Part shown: positions 1 through 15,100 of the stretch, one piece after another
Layout of the letters: each line of letters begins with the position of its first letter
How positions within the stretch are numbered: position 1 is the stretch's first letter
Assembly: GCF_004027225.2 (NCBI RefSeq)
Contig: NC_044284.2
Span: 39,604,420-39,668,419, forward strand
Length of the DNA stretch: 64,000 nt
Source of the DNA: Strigops habroptila
Taxonomy: Eukaryota; Chordata; Aves; Psittaciformes; Psittacidae
Direction of reading: 5' to 3'
Notes under the pieces: model-generated
What the model saw: the letters and a program-made list of their open reading frames with translations, nothing else
Databases searched by the model: none
What the model was told of the DNA's origin: nothing
Translations under genes and position numbers: made by a program

Positions 1-135
1 GATTCCAGTGTGAACTGACTTCATGCACCTCCGCTCTGTGCTTTCTGAAATGATTTCCCCAGTTTGATCAGAAGTAGCATACAATAGTTCTGGGAGAATT
101 CTCCGAGGTTATTTTATTTCTAAAGAGCACCTCAC

Positions 136-3100
136 CTTTCGAAGCGAGCTCTGCTGCACAAATAGAAACAAAACCCAGCACGCACACGTCCAGCTCTTCC
201 TTTCCGCTGCTCCAAATTAGTTTTTGATGCCCAGACTGTGGCATAGTTTGTCATGTTATTATGAGCAGTGAACAGCTTCACTTTTTGTCTGTCAAGGAAA
301 AAAAAAAAACCAAACAACCAATAAAACACTTAAGATCAGACATTCTTCATCTCAGGTCCTGCCAAATCATTTCTTATTTTATTCCTTGCAGCCATACTGC
401 TTTTAAGCAGCAAACTACCCCTGTTTGACTGGCTAAGCTTTGGCTAGTTAGGGATCTATCTGGAAGCTAAAGTAGCATAAAAAACCGCATACCAAGCTAT
501 ACACAGAATGTAGTTTTTGCAACTGTCTCAAAAGCTTAAAATTCTCATGCAATTCCTGAGATGCCTATGTGTAATGTGCTCAGAGAACATGCATAGCAAG
601 ACAAGATATGTAACCGACTACAAAAATCTTCCTCTTTTCTATTAGCTATACACTGAGTGTTTGTAATACTCCTTTGGCAGATGACATATTTCAAATACGT
701 ATGGAGACCCAGTGACACCTCACATGAATAGTGCCACCGTGAATGTAGCTGACCAAAACCAGCCCACTGAATTGCCAGTGAGGTTTGTAACTGTGTTGAA
801 CAGCTAAAGACAATGCAAGTTTGTCTTGAGTGAGTCAGTCCTCAAATTCAGCTTTTTGACTATGGGAACACAAGGCAGTTCATGTTCGGAAAATCTTTTT
901 TGCATTCCAAAGAATAGGATTTATAAAACAAAAAGCTACTTCATGAACTCACTTGCAGGAGTCTATAACATAGACCACATCATTGATGGTAATGCTAGTC
1001 TCAGCAATGCTGGTAGATAAAATAACCTATAAAAAACAGGAAATGCATATTGAAATATATTTGGTCTGAAAAAGCTACAGATAAACTGCAAGATAAACTA
1101 CATAACTTATATAAAAAAAGTCAGCAATACATTCCACAAAAGCACAACAGAACTCCACACAGGGAAGGCTCTCATACTTTCATTACTCCAGGAGGCACAG
1201 GATCGAACACTCGACGTTGCTCCTCCAGAGGAATTTGTGAATGCAGAGGTAAAATTCTATACTGGTTACCTCCTAAAACATGAATATAACAAAGTCAGTA
1301 ACTACCACTACATGAATCTCATTTATTCTTTGCACAACATAATAATTTCTACCCATTCGTTCTCATAACAAATAAATCCAGCTCCCCAAGTCACTCATCC
1401 AACTCTCATTTTTACACAGTCAATAGTTTCCTTCAGAAAATATGAAATATAATAGAATACAATTGGTTGTACCAAAGCGTGGATTCATTTCTAGATGCTT
1501 CTGCATTGTATATATCAAGTTCCAGCCAGGCAAGAAAACAAGTACAGCTCCTGGGACATTCAGAGTCTTGATATAAATTAGCAGGGCCTCAATGAGTTCA
1601 AAAGATGTTTCTTTTTCATTCAGCTGAGCCATGGCGTGCTTTGTTTCTGGGCCATATTCATCACTGCAAATAAGGTTGCAATTGGTCTGAAAAAACAAAC
1701 AAACGAACAAAACAAAAAACCCAAATAAAACCACCACGCACACAAAAAATCATATAAATGAATTTACTCAAACTGTGGAGACTGGTTGGCCAGGCAAATA
1801 GTAAAATGGGATACATGGGTAGTTTACAGGGAAGACCATCTCAGGCACAGCTCACAGGATGACCCAATGAGCCGTCCAAGTCCTGCTTCCCCAGCTTTCT
1901 AACGTAAGAACTTAATTATAACTTCATTGCACTATAACTCAATACAAATTTGCAGCAGGAAACTATCAAACTCACTTAACTTCTGTTCAGATGAACTGGG
2001 ATAATGTCCTAAGAAGGAGCTTCTCAAGAAAAACTGGTCATTTTTTAAAAATTTCAAATAACTGACCTAAACAGTAGTTCTGGACCTACATATTAAAAGC
2101 TGTGTCATGAAAGTGATAGTTTCTTGACAATGTCTTTGAGCACTAACAGTATCAACTGCAGGAGAAGGGAAAGAATCTAAATTTTCACCCTTGAAAAGGT
2201 ATCATGAAGCTCGTATTTCTGTATCTATTTCTTCTTCCAAGGTTACCAATCTTTTCACTTTTAAAAGTATTTCAGTTCTATCTTTAGAGACGGAAGCTGA
2301 TGAAACACAAGAATTTTAGCTTCAACAACAGAAGTTTACAAGGGAAATGAAAAAATTAAATTCTATTTCTGAAGTCAACAGCAATCTTTGATATCAAAAA
2401 TACAAAAGCTGCTAAAAATGTTAAGTTCAACAATGCCCAGTGATTTACACCTGAGCTAGAGTCCTAACTGGCACTTGCGTAACTTTTCATATTAAGAAGT
2501 CAAACATACGTCATCATCTTCAGGACTTTCTTCATCCTTCTCTTTCTTCTTCTTTTCCTTTGGTGGAGGAATGAACTGAGTCATTTGAATGCAATCTTCC
2601 AGAAAATAATCTGCAAGGACAGTCAAGAATTGGTTATCAAGACTGACTAGAAGCCTGTGTAAGGGAACAGTTCTTTTTATCACCTCCCAAGATCCCCCTG
2701 ATGTAATCATGTTGTTTCAGAGTATGAAGCCAAGACTGGAGAAAACTCCTTGGCTGTCAGCTAAGGTATAAGAATTATTCCCACACTGTTCCAATGATCA
2801 TCGCTCTATTGAATATACTTCCACATAATTTTTTCTGGTTTGTTTGTTTTATTAATACTGGCTGATTTAAAGCCATTTTCATTATTCCTAATATCAAAGA
2901 CAACTGATCTGAAACTTTACTATTACCATCTCATTCTCCAATCGAAAATACCCCAAGTGCTGGTGCTTTGGGGGTGGTAGTATTATTTGTTTGCTTCTTT
3001 GTGTTTTTAAACCAAATGGTGCTATGAAATAGTTCATTGTTACTGACTTCCTTGCCCAGGGTAAGCCACATCTGTAAAACATGACAATCCAGAAGAAACG

Positions 3101-6100
3101 TCTATCATGCTTTCCCCATAGTTCTGAAGCATGTGACTAATAAAAACTAAAGCAATTCCTGAAAGTACAACCAATGATTTACCTTGGACAGGAAAGGTTC
3201 TACCAAACACCTCAATGATTGGACAGTTGAAGAAGTATTCACAAAACATACTAGTGTCGATGGTGGCGGACATGAGGATAACCCTGATTTCAGGATATGC
3301 CTGAACTACGTCTCTCAGCACCACCAGAAGAAAGTCAGTCTGCATATAAAGAGAATAAAAGCATCATTGATTACCCACCCATAAAAATCAGTATCTTACC
3401 AAGAGACCAGAAGGAATTACAAAGACATATACATTTACAGAGCAGGAGCCTTGCCGGATATAAGAAGTAAAAAGTATCACAAAAATGTTCTATAACCAGA
3501 AACAGGTGTCAGTGCTTTATTGTGAAAATACTACAATTCCTGGGATAAGTGAATTTTAGGATTTCCAGTGCAAAGAAGGGTTATTCTCTTCTCAGAATGA
3601 AAGAAACTAAAGAAAAGCATTCAAAAATAGTTTGCTTTCTTCCTAACAATATATTACCACCTAAGTCTTTTTAAACTTTATTTATATCTAAAGTAGCCAT
3701 AGTTCGTAAAATAAATAGGAATGATCCAGTGCAGCTATATGCAAAGTTTTATAGTTCCGTTTAAACATGGCATTTATTTAGTTTCACCATGCAGTTAGGC
3801 AGGCCCTTACTTCGACAGATAAAATTACAGTCTCATTCAAAATTTCAAAACTTGTATTTTACATCATTAATACAAACTTAATAGATGAAGAGATGCATCA
3901 GAAAAATCTGCATTGCAATTCCATCCAAATGAGTCCCCAAATTCTGTCAAAACAAACTTGAACATCGTGTCAGAACTTAATGGTTTCTCTCGTTGGTGTG
4001 GCAAAGTTGAAAACTATATGGAAGAATTAAGAGGACAGAAAATGTTTCCCATTTCTTAAGTTACATACAATCCCTCCCCTAACTCTACTGTCATTTTTCT
4101 CCATGTCAAAACCAAATTTAAATGTGTCACTATCAAGATTGCAGTTTCTGTAAATACCACGGCAGTTCTGTTACAGTAATACAACATTGTCAGTATAAAA
4201 AGCAATCCAAAATAAAAGTGACATTCAGCATGCTCCCACATTTGGACAAAAAGTGCTTGTACTGTGATGTTGTATTTTCCATAGAGGACCAGGAGAGAGA
4301 AGATGATCCTAACAGGAAAAAAGACATAGGGCAGCAAGGAAGCACAAGTCCTTGCTCTTCTTACCAGGTAAGGAGTAATTAAGAGTTTCTAAAAATCCTA
4401 TTGAAGCTGGAAACTCACATATACAGCATTTAGTAACATACAGAGTTTCCTTTCATACTAGAACACATAAAAACGTTAAACAGAACAGAAGCATTGAGAG
4501 AAATAGGACTGTAATCACCAGCTGACTCACATTAATGTCTCTCTCATGGATCTCATCAACAATAACATGACTAATGCCACGGATCCCAGCTTCCACCTTT
4601 CTCAGAAGAACACCTTAAACAGACACAGGAGTTAAATGTTCATGTAAGTAAAGGGCAATCTTCGCCCCCGCAGTTTCATCAAGAACAGTTGCACTAGTTT
4701 AAAAATCAAGAAGTGCGCAAGCTGCCCATCACCCTTTACAACCCCATCTCTAATTGCTTTCATTTATACAAGTGATGGTTGAGAGTATGAAGTATTACTA
4801 CTAAAAAGACTCCTTCTTTCCCACCCAATACTGCTTCCCCTTATGTCTTTTAAGGACAATCAATATTTGGCAATTTTATCTCTTCAAGAAATTATTTCCA
4901 TATGGTATTAGACCTGTTTGATCATACTTCTGAATGACAATCTTAATCTTTGGACAGCATGTCAGCAAATTTCTATCAAAACCCCACAACTGTTCAATCT
5001 TTTAAGCAAAGTTTCTAAAAATTTTAACCTAACCATATTTCTGCTTTTGCTGCTACTCAAAGAATGCAGACCCATAAGTAATAAGCCCCAAACATAAACA
5101 AAACAACACAGACCTACGGTGCAGAAGAGCACACTGGCATGTGGCCGAGGAAGCACAGATTCAAATCGCACGCTGTACCCACAGCTTTGCCCAGGTTGTT
5201 CTCCTCTCTCATACGACACACGCTCTGCGACAGAAACCGCACTAATCCTCCGAGGCTGAGGGATGAAAAAGTTTTCCCTGCCTTAATGATGAGGTTTTAT
5301 AAGTTTAACATTATAAATGCTACGTGTGTCCTGGCCTAAGATTTCTTTACAGAGTAGTCATTAAACAGTAATATCTGTAACAGCAGGCTTTTTTTCTTCT
5401 GAAATGGTTAATGCTGCACATAAAATTACAGAGGAGGGATATAAGGATATATGGGAACTACCAGCTGGCATTTGCCAAATCGTTTCCCCTCAGTCTGCCA
5501 AAAAGTTTTCACCTAGGCAAAATATAAGCCAGGTCATCCCAGTTGTAGATACATGGAAGAATAACACAATATACATGACACTGTGGTTTCTCCTACACAC
5601 AGGACTGAGGAGGTACCTTTACGAACAATGTCCTGCAAAGATCATCAGATTTCTCAACACATCTTAATAGGTAATGTATTCCTCACCTGTGTCACTACTA
5701 TGTTGCATTCTGCAGCTCTGTTGGTTCTGATGTATTCATCCAGGATGTACTGCGGAACTTGTGTGGTTTTGCCACAACCAGTGGCACCACGAATTACAAC
5801 AACAGAATTGTGATGGACTGCATCTAGAATTTCACCTTCAAAATTCTTTACAGGCAAGTCCTCTCTTTCTTGTTGGATCTGGAAAAAAAAATTCCAGCAC
5901 ATTTCCAAAAATCTCCAAAAAACAACCTATTCTGCTCCACATCCATACTTTGTCTCACTCTTCTACACAGGTTTCACACACACAAAGGAAAAATTGTGTC
6001 AGAATAAATTACAGTTTGTTTGGGGTTTTTTTGCCCCTTACACAGCACAACAGATCTCCAGCATGACATCCAGCACTTCTGAAAGCTTGGTGCCTATTAC

Positions 6101-9100
6101 TACTGAAATTCAGTCTTTCACACTTTGTATATGCTAAGTATATTGCTCTCTTCTGAGGGCAATAAAAAGACTAGTGCAAACATGCCATGTTACAGGAAGT
6201 ATACTTACCCTTTGTAATTCTGGATCCTGCTCCAAACGGTACATGAAATCACTTTTCAGATCCATGCTTATTTGCTCTGGAGTGAGCTGTCAAGACAAGA
6301 CACTGTTTGGAGGCTTCCTGACCCCGCTGCTTATCTATGTAACAACTTCAATATAAAATCAGTCACAGCAACATAACGACTCCAAACACGAGTAAAGGAT
6401 CATTTCCTACATAACTCCCTGAAGTCAGTTAGGCCTATGAGCTGTTTTATTTCATTCATTCCAGCGTGTTAAAATTAACACCTCCTCAAACAAGTGGCCG
6501 TCCTCAAACAAGTTTCTCAGAAAGATCCAAAATTCTCAAAAAGAATGATTGTTTAAATTTAAAAACTTTAACTGCTTGAGAAACACACTCTATTTAGCAG
6601 TAAGCCAATGAAATACTTAGCTGATTGTTAAGACAGGAGTTTTTAATGAGAGGAGTAAAATAATGTAAGCACATAATCACCCACAGAACAGTAGCTAAAA
6701 AGTAAGCAGAAAGGGAAATACATTAGCCAACTCTTGTATTTCAACTAAGAAAGAATTCTAAAGAAATTTGAATTTGTTACCAAAGGGCTAATTGATTTTA
6801 CTGAAAATAAGTTAGCTGCACCATGACTAGCACATAGAAATCCTAATGAGATTTGAAGCCTGCTCAATTTGCAATGCCTGTAAACGTATTATGTTTTAAG
6901 TAGCAACATTTGAATTTATATCAGTTCGCTATTTTTTAAATCTATATATAATCACAGCATAGTTAGGGACGGAAAGGACCTTAAGATCATCTAGATCAAT
7001 GTTAAATTCATGCCTTTTATGGAAAAAACCTGGAGTCAAAAGAAATATTACATTATTACTTTGGTTCTAAGTACTCTGATTCCCTGTTTTAGGAAACTGA
7101 AGTTCCTGCCCTGGGCATCTTTTCTGACCAGGTTTTAGCAGTGGCCAAATTAAGCTTCTGAACCAGGCAACTTTTTTTTTTTTTTTTTCTTCTTCCCCAT
7201 TTTATCATTCCACATTGTGGCTTTTTATTTGTTCTGGATGGCACCAGAAATGACCAAAAAAAAAAAAGCAAGCATGCTGTTTGTGTAGTGACACCAGCTT
7301 GCAGCAGTTTCTCCTCCCAGAAAAGAAAGTCCTAGGATGGAAATATGGGGAAGAGAGGCTACCAAATTATAAATATGCCCATAAACTTACCTTGTAATTT
7401 CAATTAGAACTTTGTATGGGCTGTACAATAGCAGGCAAATAGTGAAGCAAAGCAAAGAATTGGGACATCCAATATGCTACTGCTCATGAAACCCAATAGA
7501 AGATTAAATAAATACAAAGCTCTCCTGCTGAGGAAAAGACTTCCTTCCTCCAGTTCGAGGGAAGAAATTTTATCAGTATGGTGTTTTATCCTTTGGAATA
7601 CTTTAAATCCTTTAAATCCTGAGGGGGGGAAAGGCATTTTGAAGTTCCAGAATCATGGGGAAAAACAACAAATCAATTTTTTAAGCTATCTTACATTTGC
7701 CAGAGGACCTTCATCAATATTGCAGCTGGTCCAAGGGTTCCAGTTGGAATGAGGTGGTGACCATGGAACAACTCCCGAATGACTTTGTCTTTGCGATGGT
7801 TCAAAATGGGCTAACTTTCCAACATTTATCAGAACAGGATTACTGGGATCTTCAGGCTATAAATCCAAAAGCAAAGTTGGCAAAGAAAGATACATGTATT
7901 AAATGAGCAGGCCTGATGTTAAATACTGGAGTGTCTGAACCGCATACTCACCAAAGGCACAATCTCCAGAGACAGTTCCCGTACAGTCTTTTGCAGCTGA
8001 TTTTCTAAGTCAGAAGACAGCAACACCTCATAGGGTTCCACCTATCAAATGTTTAAAAACTACATGTTGATATACACAGAAAGACAGACAACAGAATCCG
8101 GAACTGCAAGCTGCTAGGGAGCATACTGTACCACCAAATAGTTACTTGTGAAACAAGGCCAAAGAGCGCCATCTTCTGTGTTCAAAATTCCATTCTTTAA
8201 ACCTTTTGCCAACCTTTCACCCAACAAGAGTCTGTAGAATATTTCTAAATATCTTAGCTTAATTTCAGAGAAAAATATTCCTAAACTTGTAACCAAATAC
8301 CAGAAAATGCTAATGTGCCAGAGAACGAAACCAAATAGCCAAGAATTGTACATAGCATAAACAGAAATCTTTAAGCTTGTTGAAAATCTATACTGAAAAA
8401 AGCATTTGTTGCAAATCCTATTTCATTTAATATGCTGTAAAACTAGTTTACTGCTCCATTCGGTACACATGAAGCTATATTTCTGATCCAAATCACTGGC
8501 CAGAACAGAAACAGTTGCTGGTCTAAAGAATCAAAATTATTATTAACTTGTAAGCTCTTAATATAAATATTGAGAGCAAACTCTAACTCACCTTGCTTGT
8601 TATTAAAATGAAAGCAGCAATTTCCAACCCTTCTATCAAACTCACCGATTCTCCTTTTTTCTTTGTCTGCCCAGAATAAGGTTCTATGACACCAAGATGG
8701 TAGAGCTGTCTAACCAAGGAAAGGGCACAGGACTGTGCTGCCAGCTTTTTGTTTGATCCATGCTCACGACTGAAAATCCCTGCAGCATAGAAAGTTCAGA
8801 GCTATAGCAACTGATGAGTCAAACAGCTTCCACAGAAGATACTGCTCTGAAATGGGCTGACTGCACACAGAGGACAGGTCTCACGGAAAGTTTCAAATCT
8901 TGATAAATCCAGAGTTCCCTCATAAAATCCCACCAGGTCCCTTCATCAGCTGACTCACACTAGCTGTGCAACATCACTCACTGACTTCCTGGGGAACTCC
9001 TGTGAAGGTTTTTTTTTGCATTCAATGTCTAAGGAAGTATGACTATCCTGTACCACCCAGCAACATCATACAAATTTCACAGCAAGCTCTACATAAATGG

Positions 9101-12100
9101 GTATGGTATGGATGTGCATTGCCTGGAAACGTATTAGACATTGCATTTCTCAGAAATGTAAAGAACAAGTAATTAGGACAAACAAAGCCTACCATATCTC
9201 ACAAGCGTTTCTTTGTGCCGAGAAAAAAGATTAGTGGAAGCAGGCAACGGACAAGCAGGAGAATGCAACAAGCGCAGCACAAAGGAAAAAGATACCACAT
9301 CAGGAAACAAACATACAAACGTGAACCTTCACCTCTGGAAGTGGTTCCAACATGTAACTACAAAAGTCTGCACCCACGAGTATGACCTAGTCCTCTGTAC
9401 CAACATCCATCTCTTGCTAAGATAGAAACAAAAAGAAACACTTACTTCTGCCCAACTGCTTCACATAAATGTTCATTTCTGCAACAAAGCTCCTATAAGA
9501 GAAAGAACATAATGGTACAATTGCCAATAGCTGACACTGACACTCCAAATATATCCACTCTTTCCAATTTTTCTAGGCAAATATCTCTGTGTCCTCAATC
9601 AGAAACTCTCAACTTATCAATGGCCAAGATAAAATATTACTGCTTTTAGACTCTTTAACCCATTGTTAGTAGATAACAGACTTGCCATAAATAGAACCAG
9701 CAGATTTGTTAACAAGAGTCCTGCACATTCTGCCATTTGGCATTGAAATTTAAAGCCACAGTATTAGGAAATGCGCTCTGAGCTGTCTAAGTTTAAGGCA
9801 ACAATTATAAAGGAAATAGCATGTTAACGGAACATTAACATGCATCCTACTGCACCATTAACTGTATCCCACATTATACTAACATAACCCACTAGTAGCA
9901 TGGGTTTATTAACTCAGTGCAACAGTTAATACAGCTACCCTGGGTTTTGCCACAGACTTGGCCAGCTCAGAGCACAGACAAAACCAGCTCATTTAGTCAA
10001 AGACCATTGAACATATCTGCACAGAAGGAGACAGAATACTTGAATTTTCATGAAGCCCTTATTGCCATACTCTGGGAACAGCGCATAGTCAAAACCAACT
10101 GCGCAGCAAATGTCATTGTTTGCCTAGCAGGAATCTAACCAATTCATTTAAAGGTCAAGTGGTATATTAATTTAGGCTTTAAAAAAAATAAATGAGAAAG
10201 CCATATGTCAGAGGATGATGGAAACCAAGATCCATGTTTTTAAGAATCACAAACCTAAGCCTGTATTTGCACAGATTAAGAATTAAAGACAAATTCTTAT
10301 AAGCCAGGATTTAAACTGGCCAATGTGATTCAAGATGTATGGGCTTTATCAGACTGAGATCCTCTTTGAAAACTATGCCTTAGTACTTCCACAGCTGCAG
10401 GCAGAACCTTGCATCTGTGCCTTTCATTTCTTGCTGTAAACAAACAAATAAAAGGTTAAGTGAGGGATTTAAATTTCAAGTTAGAACTCCTTCCTGTACT
10501 ATCAGTGAACTGACCTTCAGGCACAGTGGCTTCATGGGTCGAAGGCCACTGGCTTTCAGGGACACAACAGCCAACTAAGGCACCGATGACAGTATGTTTC
10601 TCAGCCAGGCCTATAGTCAGCATTCAATCTCATTCTCCTCCACCTAAGGGGAGAACAGCAACACCAGAAATCAGTTTGCAGCAGAATCCCATGTGATTCC
10701 TTAGTACAGCCTCAGCAGCCCGTGTGTGAACACGCACAGATCTGTGGTGTTGCCCGCTGCTACCATCAGCAGTGGGAACACAAGGAGGCAAAGGCATCCC
10801 ATGCTACTGATGGAATCCCAAGAGAGAAAAGCCACAACCCATCCATCAATATTTAGCTCATACTTTGTGTATAAGGAGAGCCATGTTTATATTTACAATT
10901 TATACCCTCCTGTCGTAATTAAAGTTTCTAAATCCAAATTTTCCAGCTAAGTTTTTATACCACGTGACTATGATTAATTGACATTAAAAATACATTTCTC
11001 CTTTAAAAACCTCTGAGAGCAAGGCTGACATTTCTGTTACAAAGACCATTACTTAAAAAAAAAAAAAAAAAAATTAGATTGGTAAGATGCATGGCAACTG
11101 GTGTTTCTTAAAAAAAACAAACCAAAACTATATTACTATCCTCAAAATTCCAAAATCATCTGAAACTATTCCTCTCCTATTATAGAATCAAAAGGATTAA
11201 ATCCAGTCATTTGCCCTCCCTTAATGAACACTAGAGTGCACTAGGACTGTTTCATGCCTATCCAGTCCATTGCAGCATAGTTACTTCCCCCTTCTGCCAT
11301 TCCATGCAGGGCAATTCACACAAGCTTTCCTGGATGTAGTAAATAAGAAACACTGAAATGCTTTCTGGAGGAACAGTAAGCAGGCTGAGAAACATACTGT
11401 CATTGATGGCCACTTCATTCTGCTCAAGTTTATATACATTTCAATATGTTTAATGCTTTTACCTGCAGAAGGCATAACAAAATGAGCTGCACAAATAAGT
11501 GCTCAAGAACTACACCTGCAACAAGCTTATTTACAATTCCTAGTTCTGTACAAACTAATTTTTAACGTCATTCACTTAAGGGAAAGAAATATCCTTGCTT
11601 CAGAACATAAATGGAGATGAAGTGACTTGAAGATAGGTTTTCAATGAGAATTTAGAACTTTCTGACACTAATACATATATTTAGGTATTCTAAATGCTTA
11701 TAAGACTCAACAACAAAAGAATACCAGAAGCCCTGCAAGTGGGACTCTCATGGAAGACTGCGATAAGAAAATCTACTTGTCTTTCTAAAAATAACTCTTC
11801 TCACAGAATACAAGTTCATACAATGCAAAAAAACAAAAAACCCACAACCCCAAACCCAACAATAAGAACCCAGCAGCATGCTATTGTTTCTGACCACAAA
11901 ACATTACTATATTTCACAAGAAATAATATAATATCCTGACATTTTGATGATTTGTAAAGACTATTCCAAACGTAAAAAAAATAAACCCCATCAATTCTTT
12001 ATGCACAATCTGTTATGTGTTATTTTCATTTGGGAGAAGCAAATGCAAATTTTCTGATGGAATGGGCAGAAAGTCAAAAAAGTAATATCCAGCTGGTTTC

Positions 12101-15100
12101 AACTGAAATGTAAGACCCTCAAAACTCTTTTAGGAACATTCTACCAAACTAATTTTTCCAGTAGATTCCACTGCCAAAGTTTATTATAATAAAAATATAA
12201 ATAAAATGTCCTTAAAGGAAATTTCTACATAAGCAAATGCAAGCACATTTAAGATTTACTCAAAGCGTACAAAGGCAACTACAGTCATACAAACAATAAC
12301 TTCAAGCAACTGAAAACTCCTTCCATTCAAACTGACACCTCAACAGTTACCCAGAGCACAGCAATCATTTTTAAAAGCTGCACATCCATGAAAAACATCA
12401 GACAAAAATTTCTCCAGCCACTCAGAACTCAGTACAATGGCTCATCACTCCCATTTCAAGATTTAAGGATTCTGTTGGATGATTTTGTAAATAATAGAGT
12501 TTTCTCAAATGGTACTGTGGAGCCCTACAAGTAAGTGTGATTAGCCACTGTCACTGAAAATACTTCTAACCCTTCATAAGCAGATGGCGACCAAAACTAC
12601 CAAACCTGTTGTGATCAGGCCCCATTTCAGTGTATTTATATTCTTCCTGAATCTTCTCCTTTTGGAAAAACTGATTCAGGCGTGCCTTGGCATTGTCCAA
12701 GGTCCAGCTCCCGTGAAGATCAGCATTTAAGTCCACTTCTGATTCTGAGGTCTAATTTTGGGAAAAAAGTGTCATTTACTAGTTTCTAATAGATTTCAGT
12801 TTTAAAGAGTCTTACGACAAGTCTTTAAATACATGTCTAGGTGCTATAAAATAATTAATACGTTGCAGCAAATGCTAAAAAGTCCTTAGTATTTCCTTAT
12901 TTTCACAACAAAATGTCTACACAAACAACTGGATATTCACAGTATCCAAAGTGATTTATTTTGTTCCTAGCTTAAACAAGTTACCTTTGTTAAAAGTCAG
13001 CAAGTGAATCTGCAGCTTAAGTTAAAACCAACAGCAAAATATCAAGATGAAACTGCAAGCTTGATTATAAATGCTAACAATATATTAAAGGGAGTGAAAG
13101 ATACCTATTTAAGAACTAAAGTAGAACTCCATAGAATGACTTACTGCCTGTGCTTCTTGCTCCTCTTTCTTTGAATAATAATCTTTCAAATTTGCACCTC
13201 GATCCCACTGAGCTCCATGACTGCCACAGTTTCCAGGTGCTGCACCTGGGCCATTGCCTACCACATGGGAAAAAAACAAAAACAAAATAACTGCCCCAAT
13301 GCATATTCTTAGCAATGGACAGGTATTGCCCAGCAATCTCAACAGGACATGACCAGACCCTCAGATCTCATGTAGTCATTCACACCTCTGCCTCAAAACT
13401 ACAGTGACTTCTAACCATCTTCTGTCTGCAGAATTATGCTGCGAGAGAAAACCCCACACAAATCTATATGCATATATTACATCCACATACAGTTGTATGT
13501 GGATCCACATACACATCCACATACATATTACATCCACATGCAAATTACAGTTTTCACAGTCATACCTATTTCAGCCTCTATAATCAAATGTGGAGGAAGA
13601 GGGCCACCCAAAGTAGAACTGGAACCAGTAACATCTCTAGCTGCTTCATATCCTCCATCGGGGATATCGCCTACTGCTGGCTAGGAAAGAGAATTAAGGA
13701 AAATCTCAGCATATTTGGATGGAGTAAGGTTTTTTATTATTTAGGTAGAAAACTGTTCAGGCAGTTTAAAGAGCTCCTGCAACATTATACAATAGTTACC
13801 CCCAGCAGTAACCACCCCTATTAACACCGTTTTAAAAACTGAAAGGAATAAAGTGCTCAATATTTGGCTTTTTGTGGATGTTCTATAAAAGGATTTCCAA
13901 CCAACAAGTAGCCCTGACTTACCTGTTCAACAACCTTAAACACTGCTTCCACTGACCAAACTATGTATCTTATACAGATATATCTTTAGAAAGAGACTCT
14001 TCCTTCCCAATATTATAACATGTAGCTTCATGCTTTGTTTACTGCTCTCTAAAACTGCTGTAAAGAGAGTTACCCTCCTCCTCAGCTTTTATGTGAGAAT
14101 CACTGCTGATACACACATCATTCATAAAACATCATAAAAGCAGTGATCTTGTCACACATGAGGAGCTAAGGCATAAAGCATTAACAATTTAAAAAATGTG
14201 TCTGGTTTGAGTCTGGTTTGAGATGTCTGTGATTTTTTTATTTTATGTTTTTTGTTATTTTATTTCTTTCAAGTGCACAGTATTGTATGCCATAACATGC
14301 ATTTAAAACAATTCCTAGTGTCAGGTCTGTGCATTTAGCATTTCTAAAGTCAGGCTGTACCTTACAGGTACTCTGAATTCTTTCCAGTCACACAGACCAA
14401 CACACAGCTGTTTTTACCAGATCATCCTACAACTTTCACTGAATGTATTCCAGCTTTCCAGCACTGCAAGCAGAAGTCCTGCACATTCAGTCTTCTTCAC
14501 TGCACACAGGTGCCAGACTGAACTCCAGGGCTGAAATGCAGCTGGAGGCACAGCACTGCAATTAAAGGCTTTTCTTTCATAAGGAGGACACAGCAGCTTA
14601 CTCCAAAAGATGGAATTTCCTCTTTCTTCATTTCATTCACCCGAACTAAGTAATTGACAAAGTCTCGAGCAGCGTTGGTCTGTGCATCCTTCTTGTTTGT
14701 GGAGTTGCCCATGCCAACATAGTTAAAGCCTTCTACTCGAACCTGCAAATAAAAACATGATCTGTAGCATGTACAAGTGAAGGAGTCTTGAAAGTAACAC
14801 TGACTGAAACACCAAATCTCAGTTGCTAATAACAACAGGAGAAACATTACTAAGCATTGTTACCTATCTTTATGCATATATAGATACATCTGTAGGTTTT
14901 GAACATATACTTTATACCTATTAAAGAAAACACCCACAGTTCATTCTCAGAAAGCATGAGTGTTACCCAAAACCTTGATACAGAAAACAAATCAGTGTAG
15001 GAAGGGATCCTGGCAACACACAGCAGCAAACTCTGCCCAGGTTCACTCTCCTCAACCTTAATACCAAACCATCAGATGAGGACAGGAGTGAGCTTGTGCG

